Origin: Borreliella afzelii
Lineage (GTDB): Bacteria > Spirochaetota > Spirochaetia > Borreliales > Borreliaceae
Length of the DNA: 64,000 bases
NCBI RefSeq assembly: GCF_014202295.1
Contig: NZ_JACHGM010000002.1
Coordinates: forward strand, 158,941 to 222,940
Direction of reading: 5' to 3'
Shown: positions 57,269 to 64,000 of the stretch, piece by piece
Layout of the letters: every line of letters begins with the position of its first letter
Position numbering within the stretch: the stretch's first letter is position 1
Made by a program: the position numbers and the translations under genes
The notes under the pieces: model-generated
The model's database searches: none
What the model saw: the letters and a program-made list of their open reading frames with translations, nothing else
Told to the model about the DNA's origin: nothing

Positions 57269-58108
57269 TTATTTTTTTATCCCTAAAAAACCTTGTTCTT
57301 CAACAATATCTTGTCCGGTTGAGCTTGTCATAAAATCAATAAATTGAGTTGCGTTTTTATCCTCGTATTTGCTATTTGTAACTATTACCAAATTTCTTTT
57401 AATAGTGTATTTATCGCTATTAATTGTTTCTTTTGTAGGGTATGTGCTGTTGATAGAAAGTATATTTAAACCCTTTTCTATTGAATTTTTTGCGTATCCA
57501 AGACCTATATATCCTATTGAGTGTGGAGTAAGGCTTGTTTTTTCAATTACCTCTCCATTAGATTTTACTACTATTCCATCTTGTCTAAATTGAGATTCTT
57601 CGTGAGTTTTAAATATTTTATTAAGAAGTAGATCTTTTATAGACGAATAAGAGCCAGAGGAAGAATCTCGATTAATAAAGTTGATTTTAGCATCAGGCCC
57701 TCCCACTTGTTTCCAATTTTGAATTTTTCCATTTAGTATTTTAGCTAGATTTTCTTCTGTAATATTTGTAATTTTTATTTCAGGGCTTGTGATAAAAATT
57801 AAAGCATCATAAGCGAATACAGTTTCTTTTGCGCCTTGTTCGATTTCTTCTTTTGTTAAATCTCTTGATGATATGGCTATTTTATATATTTTATTAAATA
57901 GTCCGTTTATGCCAACACTACTTCCTTGTGCATCGTATGTTACTTTAGTATTATTGTTTATTTTATTATATTTTAGAATCATTTCGTCTAGTATTGGACT
58001 TACAGTTGTAGATCCTCCAATTGATACAATTTTTTCATTGTCTTGATTTTTACAGTTGTATAATAAACTTGTTGATAGCATAAAAATTAAGATAATAAAT
58101 TTTTTCAT
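57269..58108 (-). CDS. pstS: Phosphate-binding lipoprotein PstS
   Basis: Periplasm-facing receptor of the Pst importer, anchored as a lipoprotein: signal then lipobox LLYNC (Cys about 19). 279 residues with the phosphate-binding loops GGSTTVSPIL (about 32), SRDLTKEE and NRDSSSGSY, so the binding site is complete. The frame can start at TTG 58111, but ATG 58108 sits 8 nt after AGGAG and is chosen. First gene of pstS-C-A-B, divergent from efp. Matches BB0215. Confidence 0.94.
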   Translation of the reverse strand: MKKFIILIFMLSTSLLYNCKNQDNEKIVSIGGSTTVSPILDEMILKYNKINNNTKVTYDAQGSSVGINGLFNKIYKIAISSRDLTKEEIEQGAKETVFAYDALIFITSPEIKITNITEENLAKILNGKIQNWKQVGGPDAKINFINRDSSSGSYSSIKDLLLNKIFKTHEESQFRQDGIVVKSNGEVIEKTSLTPHSIGYIGLGYAKNSIEKGLNILSINSTYPTKETINSDKYTIKRNLVIVTNSKYEDKNATQFIDFMTSSTGQDIVEEQGFLGIKK

Positions 58109-58133
58109 CAAGTAAACTCCTTTGTTTAAGTAT

Positions 58134-58161
58134 ATAATAGCATTAATTTAAAATAAGTCAA
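58134..58161 (-). promoter_or_regulatory. Promoter of pstSCAB
   Basis: On the minus strand, TTGACT (58156-58161) and TATTAT (58134-58139) with a 16-nt spacer, 25 bp before the pstS ATG. No Pho-box direct repeats are evident, in keeping with the absence of a PhoB/PhoR system in Borrelia as far as I know. Confidence 0.6.
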
Positions 58162-58273
58162 TTATAAATTAACTTTATTGATTAAGTTATAATTGGGGAA
58201 TAATAGCAAATATTTCAATTTTTTGGTATAAATTACTACTAGATTTGTATGTTAAGTTTTGTGAGGTAGTTAA

Positions 58274-58852
58274 ATGGCAGTAGTGAGATCTAGCGAGATT
58301 GAAAAAGGTTCTTTTTTACTTATTAAAGGGGCTCCCCATATTGTTCTTGAAAGAGAATTTTCAAAAACAGGTAGGGGAGGGGCAATAGTAAGGTTAAAGC
58401 TTAAGAACTTAAAAAACAAATTTGTCATTAGAGAAACTTTAAAAGGTGCAGATACTGCAGAAGCGATTGAAATTTATGAGGCTAGTGTTCAGTATTTATA
58501 CAAAGATAAAGACGTTTTAGTTTTCATGGATTTAGAAACTTATGATCAAATTAGTTTGGATTTAAAAGAAAATGCTAATTTTCAAGATAAAGTGCTTTTT
58601 TTGCAGGAGTCAGAAATTTATTCTCTTATAATGTTTGACAATGTAGTTATTGATATTAAGTTGGCTCCAAAGATTGCTTTTGAAGTTGTAGAGGTTGAGG
58701 CAGCTGTTAAAGGTGACACTGTAACAAATGCAATGAAAAATATTACTCTTAATACAGGGCTTATAATAAAAGCACCGCTTTTTATTAACGTTGGAGATAA
58801 AGTTTTAGTTAATTCTGAAACTAAAGAGTATGCAGAGCGAATTAAAAATTAA
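58274..58852 (+). CDS. efp: Elongation factor P
   Basis: Translation factor that rescues ribosomes stalled on polyproline. 192 residues in the three beta-barrel domains of EF-P (RSSEIEKGSFLLIKGAPHIV at the start; KGDTVTNAMKNITLNTGLII and VLVNSETKEYAERIKN at the end). The tip loop of domain I reads SKTGRGGA, so the residue that is modified in other species is Arg34; E. coli has Lys in PGKG. GTGAGG precedes the ATG. The next gene overlaps its end by 23 bp. Matches BB0214. Confidence 0.95.
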   Translation: MAVVRSSEIEKGSFLLIKGAPHIVLEREFSKTGRGGAIVRLKLKNLKNKFVIRETLKGADTAEAIEIYEASVQYLYKDKDVLVFMDLETYDQISLDLKENANFQDKVLFLQESEIYSLIMFDNVVIDIKLAPKIAFEVVEVEAAVKGDTVTNAMKNITLNTGLIIKAPLFINVGDKVLVNSETKEYAERIKN

Positions 58853-59483
58853 ATCAATACTGTTTTTTTGTTATGTTGTTTGTTCTTGCGAAATAAATTA
58901 TCCAGAGATAAAAGAACTTGATTATAAGGTGAATTATTATTTTACTGAGGATCGTTTAGATTATTTTATGAGTTTTGATTTTGCAATTAAAGTTCTAAAT
59001 CCAAAAGATGTTTTTAAATTATCAATAGAGAATAAGGATACCAGTGAGTTTATTCAAGTGATTGATAATAATCATAGCTCTTTTTTTATTGATTCTAGTC
59101 TTGGTAAGGATATTTTATATTGTAGGGATTTGAGGTTTAATTTTTTTGATAAAACTTTTGAAGATTTTACATCATGCGTGCGTATTTTTGATAAGGGTAT
59201 GAGGGTGTACAATAGAGAACTTGTTATTTCTTTAGGTATGTCAAAATATGATTTAGATGATGTGCACAATTATGTATATAAGTCTAAAGATATGACAATG
59301 TTAAATAAATTAAGCAATTCTAAGGTATTTTTTGTTAAAACTTTTAAAGATAAGTTATATCCTGTTTCTTCAGTTGTTAAAATTGACTCAATAGATACCT
59401 TGGAGATTGATAAAACATTGGATAATTATATAAGCTTTTATTATGTAGAAAAAAATTCAAATCTTTTTTTTAAGGTCAATTAA
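58830..59483 (+). CDS. Lipoprotein of unknown function
   Basis: A 217-residue protein starting inside the end of efp (23-bp overlap). The N-terminus is a short basic and hydrophobic signal (MQSELKIKSILFFCYVVCSC) ending in a plausible lipobox VVCSC. The mature part is Asp/Lys/Phe-rich and beta-like, with no domain known to me. It was included in published B. burgdorferi lipoprotein lists as BB0213, as I recall. It converges on the tRNA at 59495. Coupling with efp is notable but no functional link is established. Confidence 0.65.
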   Translation: MQSELKIKSILFFCYVVCSCEINYPEIKELDYKVNYYFTEDRLDYFMSFDFAIKVLNPKDVFKLSIENKDTSEFIQVIDNNHSSFFIDSSLGKDILYCRDLRFNFFDKTFEDFTSCVRIFDKGMRVYNRELVISLGMSKYDLDDVHNYVYKSKDMTMLNKLSNSKVFFVKTFKDKLYPVSSVVKIDSIDTLEIDKTLDNYISFYYVEKNSNLFFKVN

Positions 59484-59494
59484 AAAAATCAAAT

Positions 59495-59568
59495 TGGGCC
59501 CACCAGGACTTGAACCTGGGACCTACCGATTATGAGTCGGGTGCTCTAACCAACTGAGCTATGGGCCC
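59495..59568 (-). tRNA. tRNA with CAU anticodon, probably tRNA-Ile2
   Basis: A 74-nt tRNA on the minus strand: acceptor GGGCCCA/TGGGCCC with discriminator A, D-arm AGCTCAGTTGGTTAGAGC, anticodon loop CTCATAA (anticodon CAT) and T-arm CCAGGTTCAAGTCCTGG. CCA is not encoded. Automatic tools would name it tRNA-Met. The acceptor pairs C4-G69 and C5-G68 are those TilS uses to recognise the minor isoleucine tRNA, and the arm after the loop resembles E. coli tRNA-Ile2. I therefore favour Ile (AUA decoding after lysidine). It lies at the end of the lmp1-mutL-BB0212 run. Confidence 0.9.
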
Positions 59569-59595
59569 TTAGCTTTAATTTATTATATTTATTTT

Positions 59596-60630
59596 TTATT
59601 CATTGTCAAGTTCATTTTGAATAGCTTCTATTTTAGAAGTTAGTGCATCTAGTTTGTTGTTAATTTTATCTTTTTCTTTTATTAGAACTTGCATTTTTTT
59701 TTGAATGTTTTTTATTTCTTCTTGTTTTGTTATTTTTATTAAATCACTACTTAAGTTTAATATTTTTTGGTTTGTTTTTTCTATTTTTTGGGCTATTGAG
59801 CTGATTGCGTTGGGTTTAGCTGTGATTTTATCTTTTTTTGTAGTTTCAATAAATTCTTCAGCAATTTTTTTTAAAATATTTTCTTTGTTTTTTATAATGA
59901 CATTGATTTCGTTTTTTATTTGATTCTTTTTGTATATTTTTTCTTTTTTGCTTGTATATATTATTTGCTTTATTTCTTCTTTTATGCTTTTTATATTTGT
60001 TTTGATTTCATTTATTATTTTAAACTCTTTAATAATTGCATTGTTTAATTTTTTATCTAATGAAAATTCATTTATTATGTTTTCAAAGTTTTCAGAAGGG
60101 TAATATTTTATTAATATTTGTTTTTCGAATTCTTTTGATATTTTACATACATTTACCATATTTATAATATTGTTTATTGCTGAGTTGACTTTAAGTATTA
60201 TTCTTTGTAAAGAATTTTTTGTTTTATAATCACTTGCTAATTCTATTTTTTTATATTTTTCAATTTTCAATTTAGAAAAATTCATATTGTATTTCGATAT
60301 TAATTCTAGATTTTGAGGATAAATTTTGATTATTGTTTTAGCAATTTCTTTAAGGTTTTTTTTATATAATTTACTAACAGATTTATATTCTGTTTTAAGA
60401 ATATAAATTTTTTTGTTTAAATTTTTTAATATGTTTTCATTTTCTTCTGATTTGCTTAAATTGCTTTTCATTTGGTACAATTCTTTTTCTGCTAATTTTA
60501 AATTAGGATAGTGTTTTAAATTTTTTAATTCTACCACATTATTATTTTTCAATACTTTTCCAAGTTCAATTAAACTTTTTTCTTTTTCTAGTTTTAACAA
60601 GCTGATTTCGGATTTGATTTTTTTTATCAT
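59596..60630 (-). CDS. Coiled-coil protein of unknown function
   Basis: A 344-residue, Lys/Glu/Ile/Asn-rich, almost wholly helical protein with predicted coiled coils near 1-115 and 215-344. No signal peptide, membrane segment or enzymatic motif is visible. It follows mutL by 18 bp on the same strand, with the CAU tRNA downstream. Its composition (very Lys-rich) is that of a lagging-strand Borrelia gene. BB0212 position. Function unknown. Confidence 0.6.
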   Translation of the reverse strand: MIKKIKSEISLLKLEKEKSLIELGKVLKNNNVVELKNLKHYPNLKLAEKELYQMKSNLSKSEENENILKNLNKKIYILKTEYKSVSKLYKKNLKEIAKTIIKIYPQNLELISKYNMNFSKLKIEKYKKIELASDYKTKNSLQRIILKVNSAINNIINMVNVCKISKEFEKQILIKYYPSENFENIINEFSLDKKLNNAIIKEFKIINEIKTNIKSIKEEIKQIIYTSKKEKIYKKNQIKNEINVIIKNKENILKKIAEEFIETTKKDKITAKPNAISSIAQKIEKTNQKILNLSSDLIKITKQEEIKNIQKKMQVLIKEKDKINNKLDALTSKIEAIQNELDNE

Positions 60631-60648
60631 GGGAACTCTGGTTTTATT

Positions 60649-62484
60649 TTATGCTCTGTCAACTTTTTTTTCAAGCTCAAATTTAGATATTTTGTAATAA
60701 ATTTTTCGTCCATGAGGGCAATGTTTAATTTCTAGTTTAAAAAATTCATTTATTAAATATTTGCTAAATTCAACGCTTAATATGTCATTTGTTTTAACGG
60801 CCTTTCTACAGGCAATAGTTGCATATAAATCAGATTCAAGAGAATTTATTGTTCTACTTCTTCTTGATTGAAAAAAGTTAATAAGAGTATTTTCATATTG
60901 ATTGCAAATATTAGGAATAGATTCAAGTTGATATTTTTCAGAGCCTATTTTAGAGATTATAATGTCCATTTTTTTATATTCTTCGATTTCACTATCTATA
61001 ATTTTTTCTATGTTTTTATCAACTATTGTGAATTCAATTGGTATTAGAAGCTTTTGAATAGTTTTTTTTGAATTTCTAAGTTTTTCATATATTATTTTTT
61101 CGTGAACTGCGTGTTGGTCTATGAAGTAAATTTCATTTGCTTTTTCAACGATTAAAAATTCAGAGAATATTTGTCCTATATAGTTAAATTTTATATCTTC
61201 TTCTTCATTTTTGTTTGGTGGTTCTTCAAATTCTAAAAAGCTGTCAGAGAAAATGTTTGTGATGTTTTCCTTAAGTGATGGTCTATTTTCTATAATTGAA
61301 TTATATTTCCTAAGGCCAACATCCTTTTGTATCATGTTTTTGTTTGGTTCATTTGTATTATCTTCTGTTTCTAAATTTTTGTTTTGTGGTACATCATATG
61401 TGCTGGTTTTATTAAAGTTTTCTGATTGGTTTATCATTTCTATTAAATGATCATCATCTGTTAATTGTCTTTTGATTATTACGTCGTGGTAGTTATTTGT
61501 ATCTTTATCGAAAAAATTATTAATATTGTCAGAGATTAGTTTAAATAAAAATGGAAGATTGAAAAATCTTACTTCTTTTTTTTGAGGGTGGACATTAAAG
61601 TCAATATATTCAGGGTTTATTTCTAAAAATAAATAACATATTGGGAAGTTGCCAGGGGAAAGTATTCTGCTGTGACCATTAGTTATTGCTTCTAAGAGAT
61701 CTTTTTGATCGATAGGTCTTCTGTTAACAAATGTTTTAATATGTCTTTTACTTTTTTTAGAAAAATTAGCTGGTGCTAAAAATATTTCTATTTTTATATT
61801 TTCATGTTCTTTTTTTAAGACCTTAAATTTATTATTTTCTATTACATTCCCATATACATTTTGTACTCTATCAATTAACGATTCTTTAAAGTAAATTTTT
61901 CTTAGTTTTTGATTCAAATTAATTTCGAAATTGATTTCAGGATGGGTTATTATTTTTTCTTCTAAAACTTTTAGACACATTTTTGTTTCAATAGGTTCTT
62001 GCTTTAAGAATCTTTTTCTTGCTGGAAAGTTGTGAAATATTTTTGTAACATCTACTATTGTTCCGTTTATGGCAGGTTGTTTTTTAAAGCATTTTTCAAT
62101 GCCATTTTCCACTTCTATTTGATAGCTTTCATTGCCAGTTGTTGAGCTTGTTATTGAAATGTTGGAGCAAATTGCAATGCTGGAGAGAGCCTCTCCTCTA
62201 AATCCTAGAGTTTCTATTTTTCTTAAATCTTCTTCTGAGGATATTTTTGAAGTAGTGTGTGGTAAATAGCAGATTTTTAAATCCTCTTGACTTATTCCGC
62301 TTCCATTATCTATTATTAAGATTTTTTGAATTCCCCCTTCTTCAAGAAAGACCTCAATTTTAGTAGCCCCAGAATCTATTGAATTGTCTAGCAATTCTCT
62401 TAATATTGAACATGGTCTGTCTATTGATTCTCCTGCTGCTATTTTTTGAACCAAGTATTTATCTAAGAATCTTATTTTGTTCAT
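60649..62484 (-). CDS. mutL: DNA mismatch repair protein MutL
   Basis: GHKL ATPase linking MutS to strand incision. 611 residues. The N-terminal ATPase motifs [25 protein letters not shown] and [13 protein letters not shown] are intact, then an acidic linker (about 330-425), then a C-terminal dimer domain with the endonuclease motif [12 protein letters not shown] (DQHAxxExxxxE) near 458, ACR, and CPHGR near 586. It is thus the nicking type found in bacteria without MutH. It starts 6 bp after lmp1. Matches BB0211. Confidence 0.95.
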   Translation of the reverse strand: MNKIRFLDKYLVQKIAAGESIDRPCSILRELLDNSIDSGATKIEVFLEEGGIQKILIIDNGSGISQEDLKICYLPHTTSKISSEEDLRKIETLGFRGEALSSIAICSNISITSSTTGNESYQIEVENGIEKCFKKQPAINGTIVDVTKIFHNFPARKRFLKQEPIETKMCLKVLEEKIITHPEINFEINLNQKLRKIYFKESLIDRVQNVYGNVIENNKFKVLKKEHENIKIEIFLAPANFSKKSKRHIKTFVNRRPIDQKDLLEAITNGHSRILSPGNFPICYLFLEINPEYIDFNVHPQKKEVRFFNLPFLFKLISDNINNFFDKDTNNYHDVIIKRQLTDDDHLIEMINQSENFNKTSTYDVPQNKNLETEDNTNEPNKNMIQKDVGLRKYNSIIENRPSLKENITNIFSDSFLEFEEPPNKNEEEDIKFNYIGQIFSEFLIVEKANEIYFIDQHAVHEKIIYEKLRNSKKTIQKLLIPIEFTIVDKNIEKIIDSEIEEYKKMDIIISKIGSEKYQLESIPNICNQYENTLINFFQSRRSRTINSLESDLYATIACRKAVKTNDILSVEFSKYLINEFFKLEIKHCPHGRKIYYKISKFELEKKVDRA

Positions 62485-62490
62485 TGAAAT

Positions 62491-64000
62491 TTATATTCCT
62501 ATTATTTTTTTAATATTTCCATTTTTTTTATAATTTGGAAATTTTTTAATAAGTTCCCTTAATGTTTGATCATTATTGTTCTCATTATATTCTATTATTC
62601 CGAGTGCATATAAGGCTTCTGGATTGTTTGGTTTTAATTTTGTATATTCCTTTAGAAGGTCTTTAGCTCTTGTATTATCATTAATTTCAATTAGAGTGGT
62701 TGCAAGATTATATTTTGCTTCAATATCTGAATTGATTATTGCTTTTTCAAAAATTTCAATTGCTTTTTGATAATTTTTTTGGTTTTTGTAAAGTATTCCA
62801 AGATTGTTTAAGGCTAATTTATTGTTTTTGTTTATTATCTTTTCAAGAGTTGAGATTGCTTGAGTTTTATTTCCCGATTTTTCGTATGCTTTTGCTAGGT
62901 TTATGTAAGCTGAAATATTTTCAGGGTTTTTTTCAATTACCAAGTTGTAAAGTGGTATAGCATTTTGATAATTTTCGTTTTTAAGATTTATGGATGCTTT
63001 TAAATATAAATATTCACTTTTTTCTGGATTTAAATTGATGGCCTTGTTTATTATTTCAAGAGATTCTTCAAGTTTATTGTTTTCAAATTTTGCTATTGAT
63101 AGATTATAAATAGCAATTTCGTTAGGTTTTTTTACATTATCATTAAAAAATCCCAAATACTCTTCACTTTTTTTGAAGTTGCCCAGGTTGTTTGATACTA
63201 TTCCAGCTTTTAATGCGTAATTGAGTTTTTTGTTTAGATCGTAGGCATTTTTAAAACTTACAAATGCTTGTTGCATATCGCCAGTTTTTTCTTCCGCTAT
63301 TCCTTTTTGGTAGTAGGCAGTGTCATAATTTTTATCAATTTGTATTGCTTTCTCAAAAGATTCTATTGCTTGTTTGTTTTTATTTAGCAGTATTAAAGCT
63401 ATTCCTTTGTTATTATGTGCTTTTTTGTGTTTTGGATCGAGCCTTATTGTTTGATTAAATGCCTCTATTGAGTGTTCATACTTTTTAAGCTTAAATCTAA
63501 TAATTCCAAGTTTATAGTAATCTTCTTTGGCATTTGTGAGTTTGGTAATTTTGTCATATACGCTTTCTGCTTTTAGTAAATCTCCATCGTTTTCATAAGC
63601 TTGAGCTAAAGTTTTAGAGGCATAGGCATCATTAGGGTTGGTTATCAAGAATTCATTTAAATCTTTAATGGCTTGTTGACGTGTTTTTGGGTTTTCAAGA
63701 TCACCAGGTTTTATTGAATAAACTTTAGATTTAAGGTCTTCCAATTGCTGTATTTTATTAGCTTGAGCTAAAGTTTTAGAGGCATAGGCATCATTAGGAT
63801 TGGTTATTAAGAATTCATTTAAATCTTTAATGGCTTGTTGACGTGTTTTTGGGTTTTCAAGATCACCAGGTTTTATTGAATAAACTTTAGATTTAAGGTC
63901 TTCCAATTGCTGTATTTTATTAGCTTGAGCTAAAGTTTTAGAGGCATAGGCATCATTAGGATTGGTTATTAAGAATTCATTTAAATCTTTAATGGCTTGT
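62491..64000 (-). CDS. lmp1: Surface-located membrane protein 1, Lmp1 (C-terminal part)
   Basis: The frame stays open to the window edge, so only the C-terminal 503 codons are present and the start lies beyond 64000. From the edge inward come identical 54-residue repeats (units such as DLENPKTRQQAIKDLNEFLI and TNPNDAYASKTLAQA), then about ten tetratricopeptide-type repeats to the C-terminus (SIEAFNQTIRLDPKHKKAHN and similar). This is the layout of B. burgdorferi Lmp1 (BB0210), a large surface protein with roles in immune evasion and possibly adhesion. The apparent ATG-like start at 63906 is a TTG inside a repeat. Confidence 0.88.
   Translation of the reverse strand, partial: QAIKDLNEFLITNPNDAYASKTLAQANKIQQLEDLKSKVYSIKPGDLENPKTRQQAIKDLNEFLITNPNDAYASKTLAQANKIQQLEDLKSKVYSIKPGDLENPKTRQQAIKDLNEFLITNPNDAYASKTLAQAYENDGDLLKAESVYDKITKLTNAKEDYYKLGIIRFKLKKYEHSIEAFNQTIRLDPKHKKAHNNKGIALILLNKNKQAIESFEKAIQIDKNYDTAYYQKGIAEEKTGDMQQAFVSFKNAYDLNKKLNYALKAGIVSNNLGNFKKSEEYLGFFNDNVKKPNEIAIYNLSIAKFENNKLEESLEIINKAINLNPEKSEYLYLKASINLKNENYQNAIPLYNLVIEKNPENISAYINLAKAYEKSGNKTQAISTLEKIINKNNKLALNNLGILYKNQKNYQKAIEIFEKAIINSDIEAKYNLATTLIEINDNTRAKDLLKEYTKLKPNNPEALYALGIIEYNENNNDQTLRELIKKFPNYKKNGNIKKIIGI
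63601..64000. repeat. 162-bp tandem repeats within lmp1
   Basis: A 162-bp unit (54 codons) recurs at 63601-63762 and 63763-63924 and continues from 63925 to the edge. Marker sequence ttgagctaaagttttagagg occurs at 63601, 63763 and 63925. The first copy (nearest the TPR part) differs from the second at two bases, both silent; otherwise they look identical. Total copy number cannot be seen here. Confidence 0.92.

Noticed and set aside
63601..64000. Regular repeats that might suggest a CRISPR-like or minisatellite array
   Set aside because: The unit is 162 bp with no spacers and stays in frame as 54 codons of lmp1; it is a protein repeat.

Overview
The window is about 64 kb of AT-rich chromosome from a Lyme-group spirochaete (Borreliella, i.e. 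Borrelia burgdorferi sensu lato). Recognition rests on gene content and order. Read left to right it matches the stretch I recall from strain B31 as BB0264 down to BB0210: hsp70-like, lepB, LysM-M23, TPR, slt, uppP, ftsK, rpsU, M23, recJ, lon, RND, leuS, dedA, pcs, pepF, rdgB, M23, bactofilin, glpD-K-F, dck, BB0238, lnt, BB0236, ychF, rpsT, hbb, rho, rpmE, M16 protease, serS, dus, pgl, fliG1, alaS, ZIP, pstB-A-C-S, efp, mutL and lmp1. BB numbers come from memory and serve as orientation. The strain or species within the group cannot be fixed from the sequence alone.

Layout. Bases 1-14100 are rich in envelope functions: signal peptidase, a LysM-M23 endopeptidase, a lipoprotein lytic transglycosylase, undecaprenyl-PP phosphatase, FtsK and a second M23 protein, with S21 and RecJ. 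Bases 14.1-25.6 kb hold Lon, an RND exporter, and a long minus-strand run of PepF, phosphatidylcholine synthase, DedA, tRNA-Leu, LeuRS and RND. Bases 25.8-28 kb hold an M23, bactofilin and YaaR cassette closed by a clear bidirectional hairpin. Bases 28-32.5 kb are the glycerol operon glpF-glpK-BB0242-glpD, with a visible promoter, a leader of about 194 nt and a perfect 13-bp palindrome on its -35 element. Bases 32.7-42.8 kb carry a nucleoside kinase, the BB0238 virulence protein, Lnt, a secreted TPR-propeller-VWA protein, YchF, and an S20, HU, bactofilin, Rho, L31 run. Bases 42.8-53.9 kb carry an M16 protease, a lipoprotein, SerRS, DusA, a decayed lipoprotein gene, 6-phosphogluconolactonase, FliG1, AlaRS and a ZIP transporter. 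Bases 53.9-64 kb hold the Pst phosphate importer, EF-P, a lipoprotein, a CAU-anticodon tRNA, a coiled-coil protein, MutL and the C-terminal part of Lmp1 with its 54-residue tandem repeats.

How the genes work together. Several genes serve envelope growth and peptidoglycan remodelling. glpFKD feeds glycerol to glycolysis and lipid synthesis and is the best-known tick-phase locus of the group. Pst brings in phosphate. The rest is core translation, recombination and repair, and transcription termination.

I see no rRNA, CRISPR array, insertion sequence, phage gene or plasmid-type paralogous family. This is a stable core region, and it holds no obvious foreign defence or mobile system. The most unusual items are a PstA permease with a duplicated substrate-binding-protein-like domain between its first two membrane helices, the palindrome on the glp promoter, a probable frameshift in the small gene inside the glp operon, and a multiply frameshifted lipoprotein gene between dus and pgl. 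The plus strand looks T- and G-rich whichever way genes run, which suggests it is the leading strand and that the chromosomal origin lies beyond the left edge.
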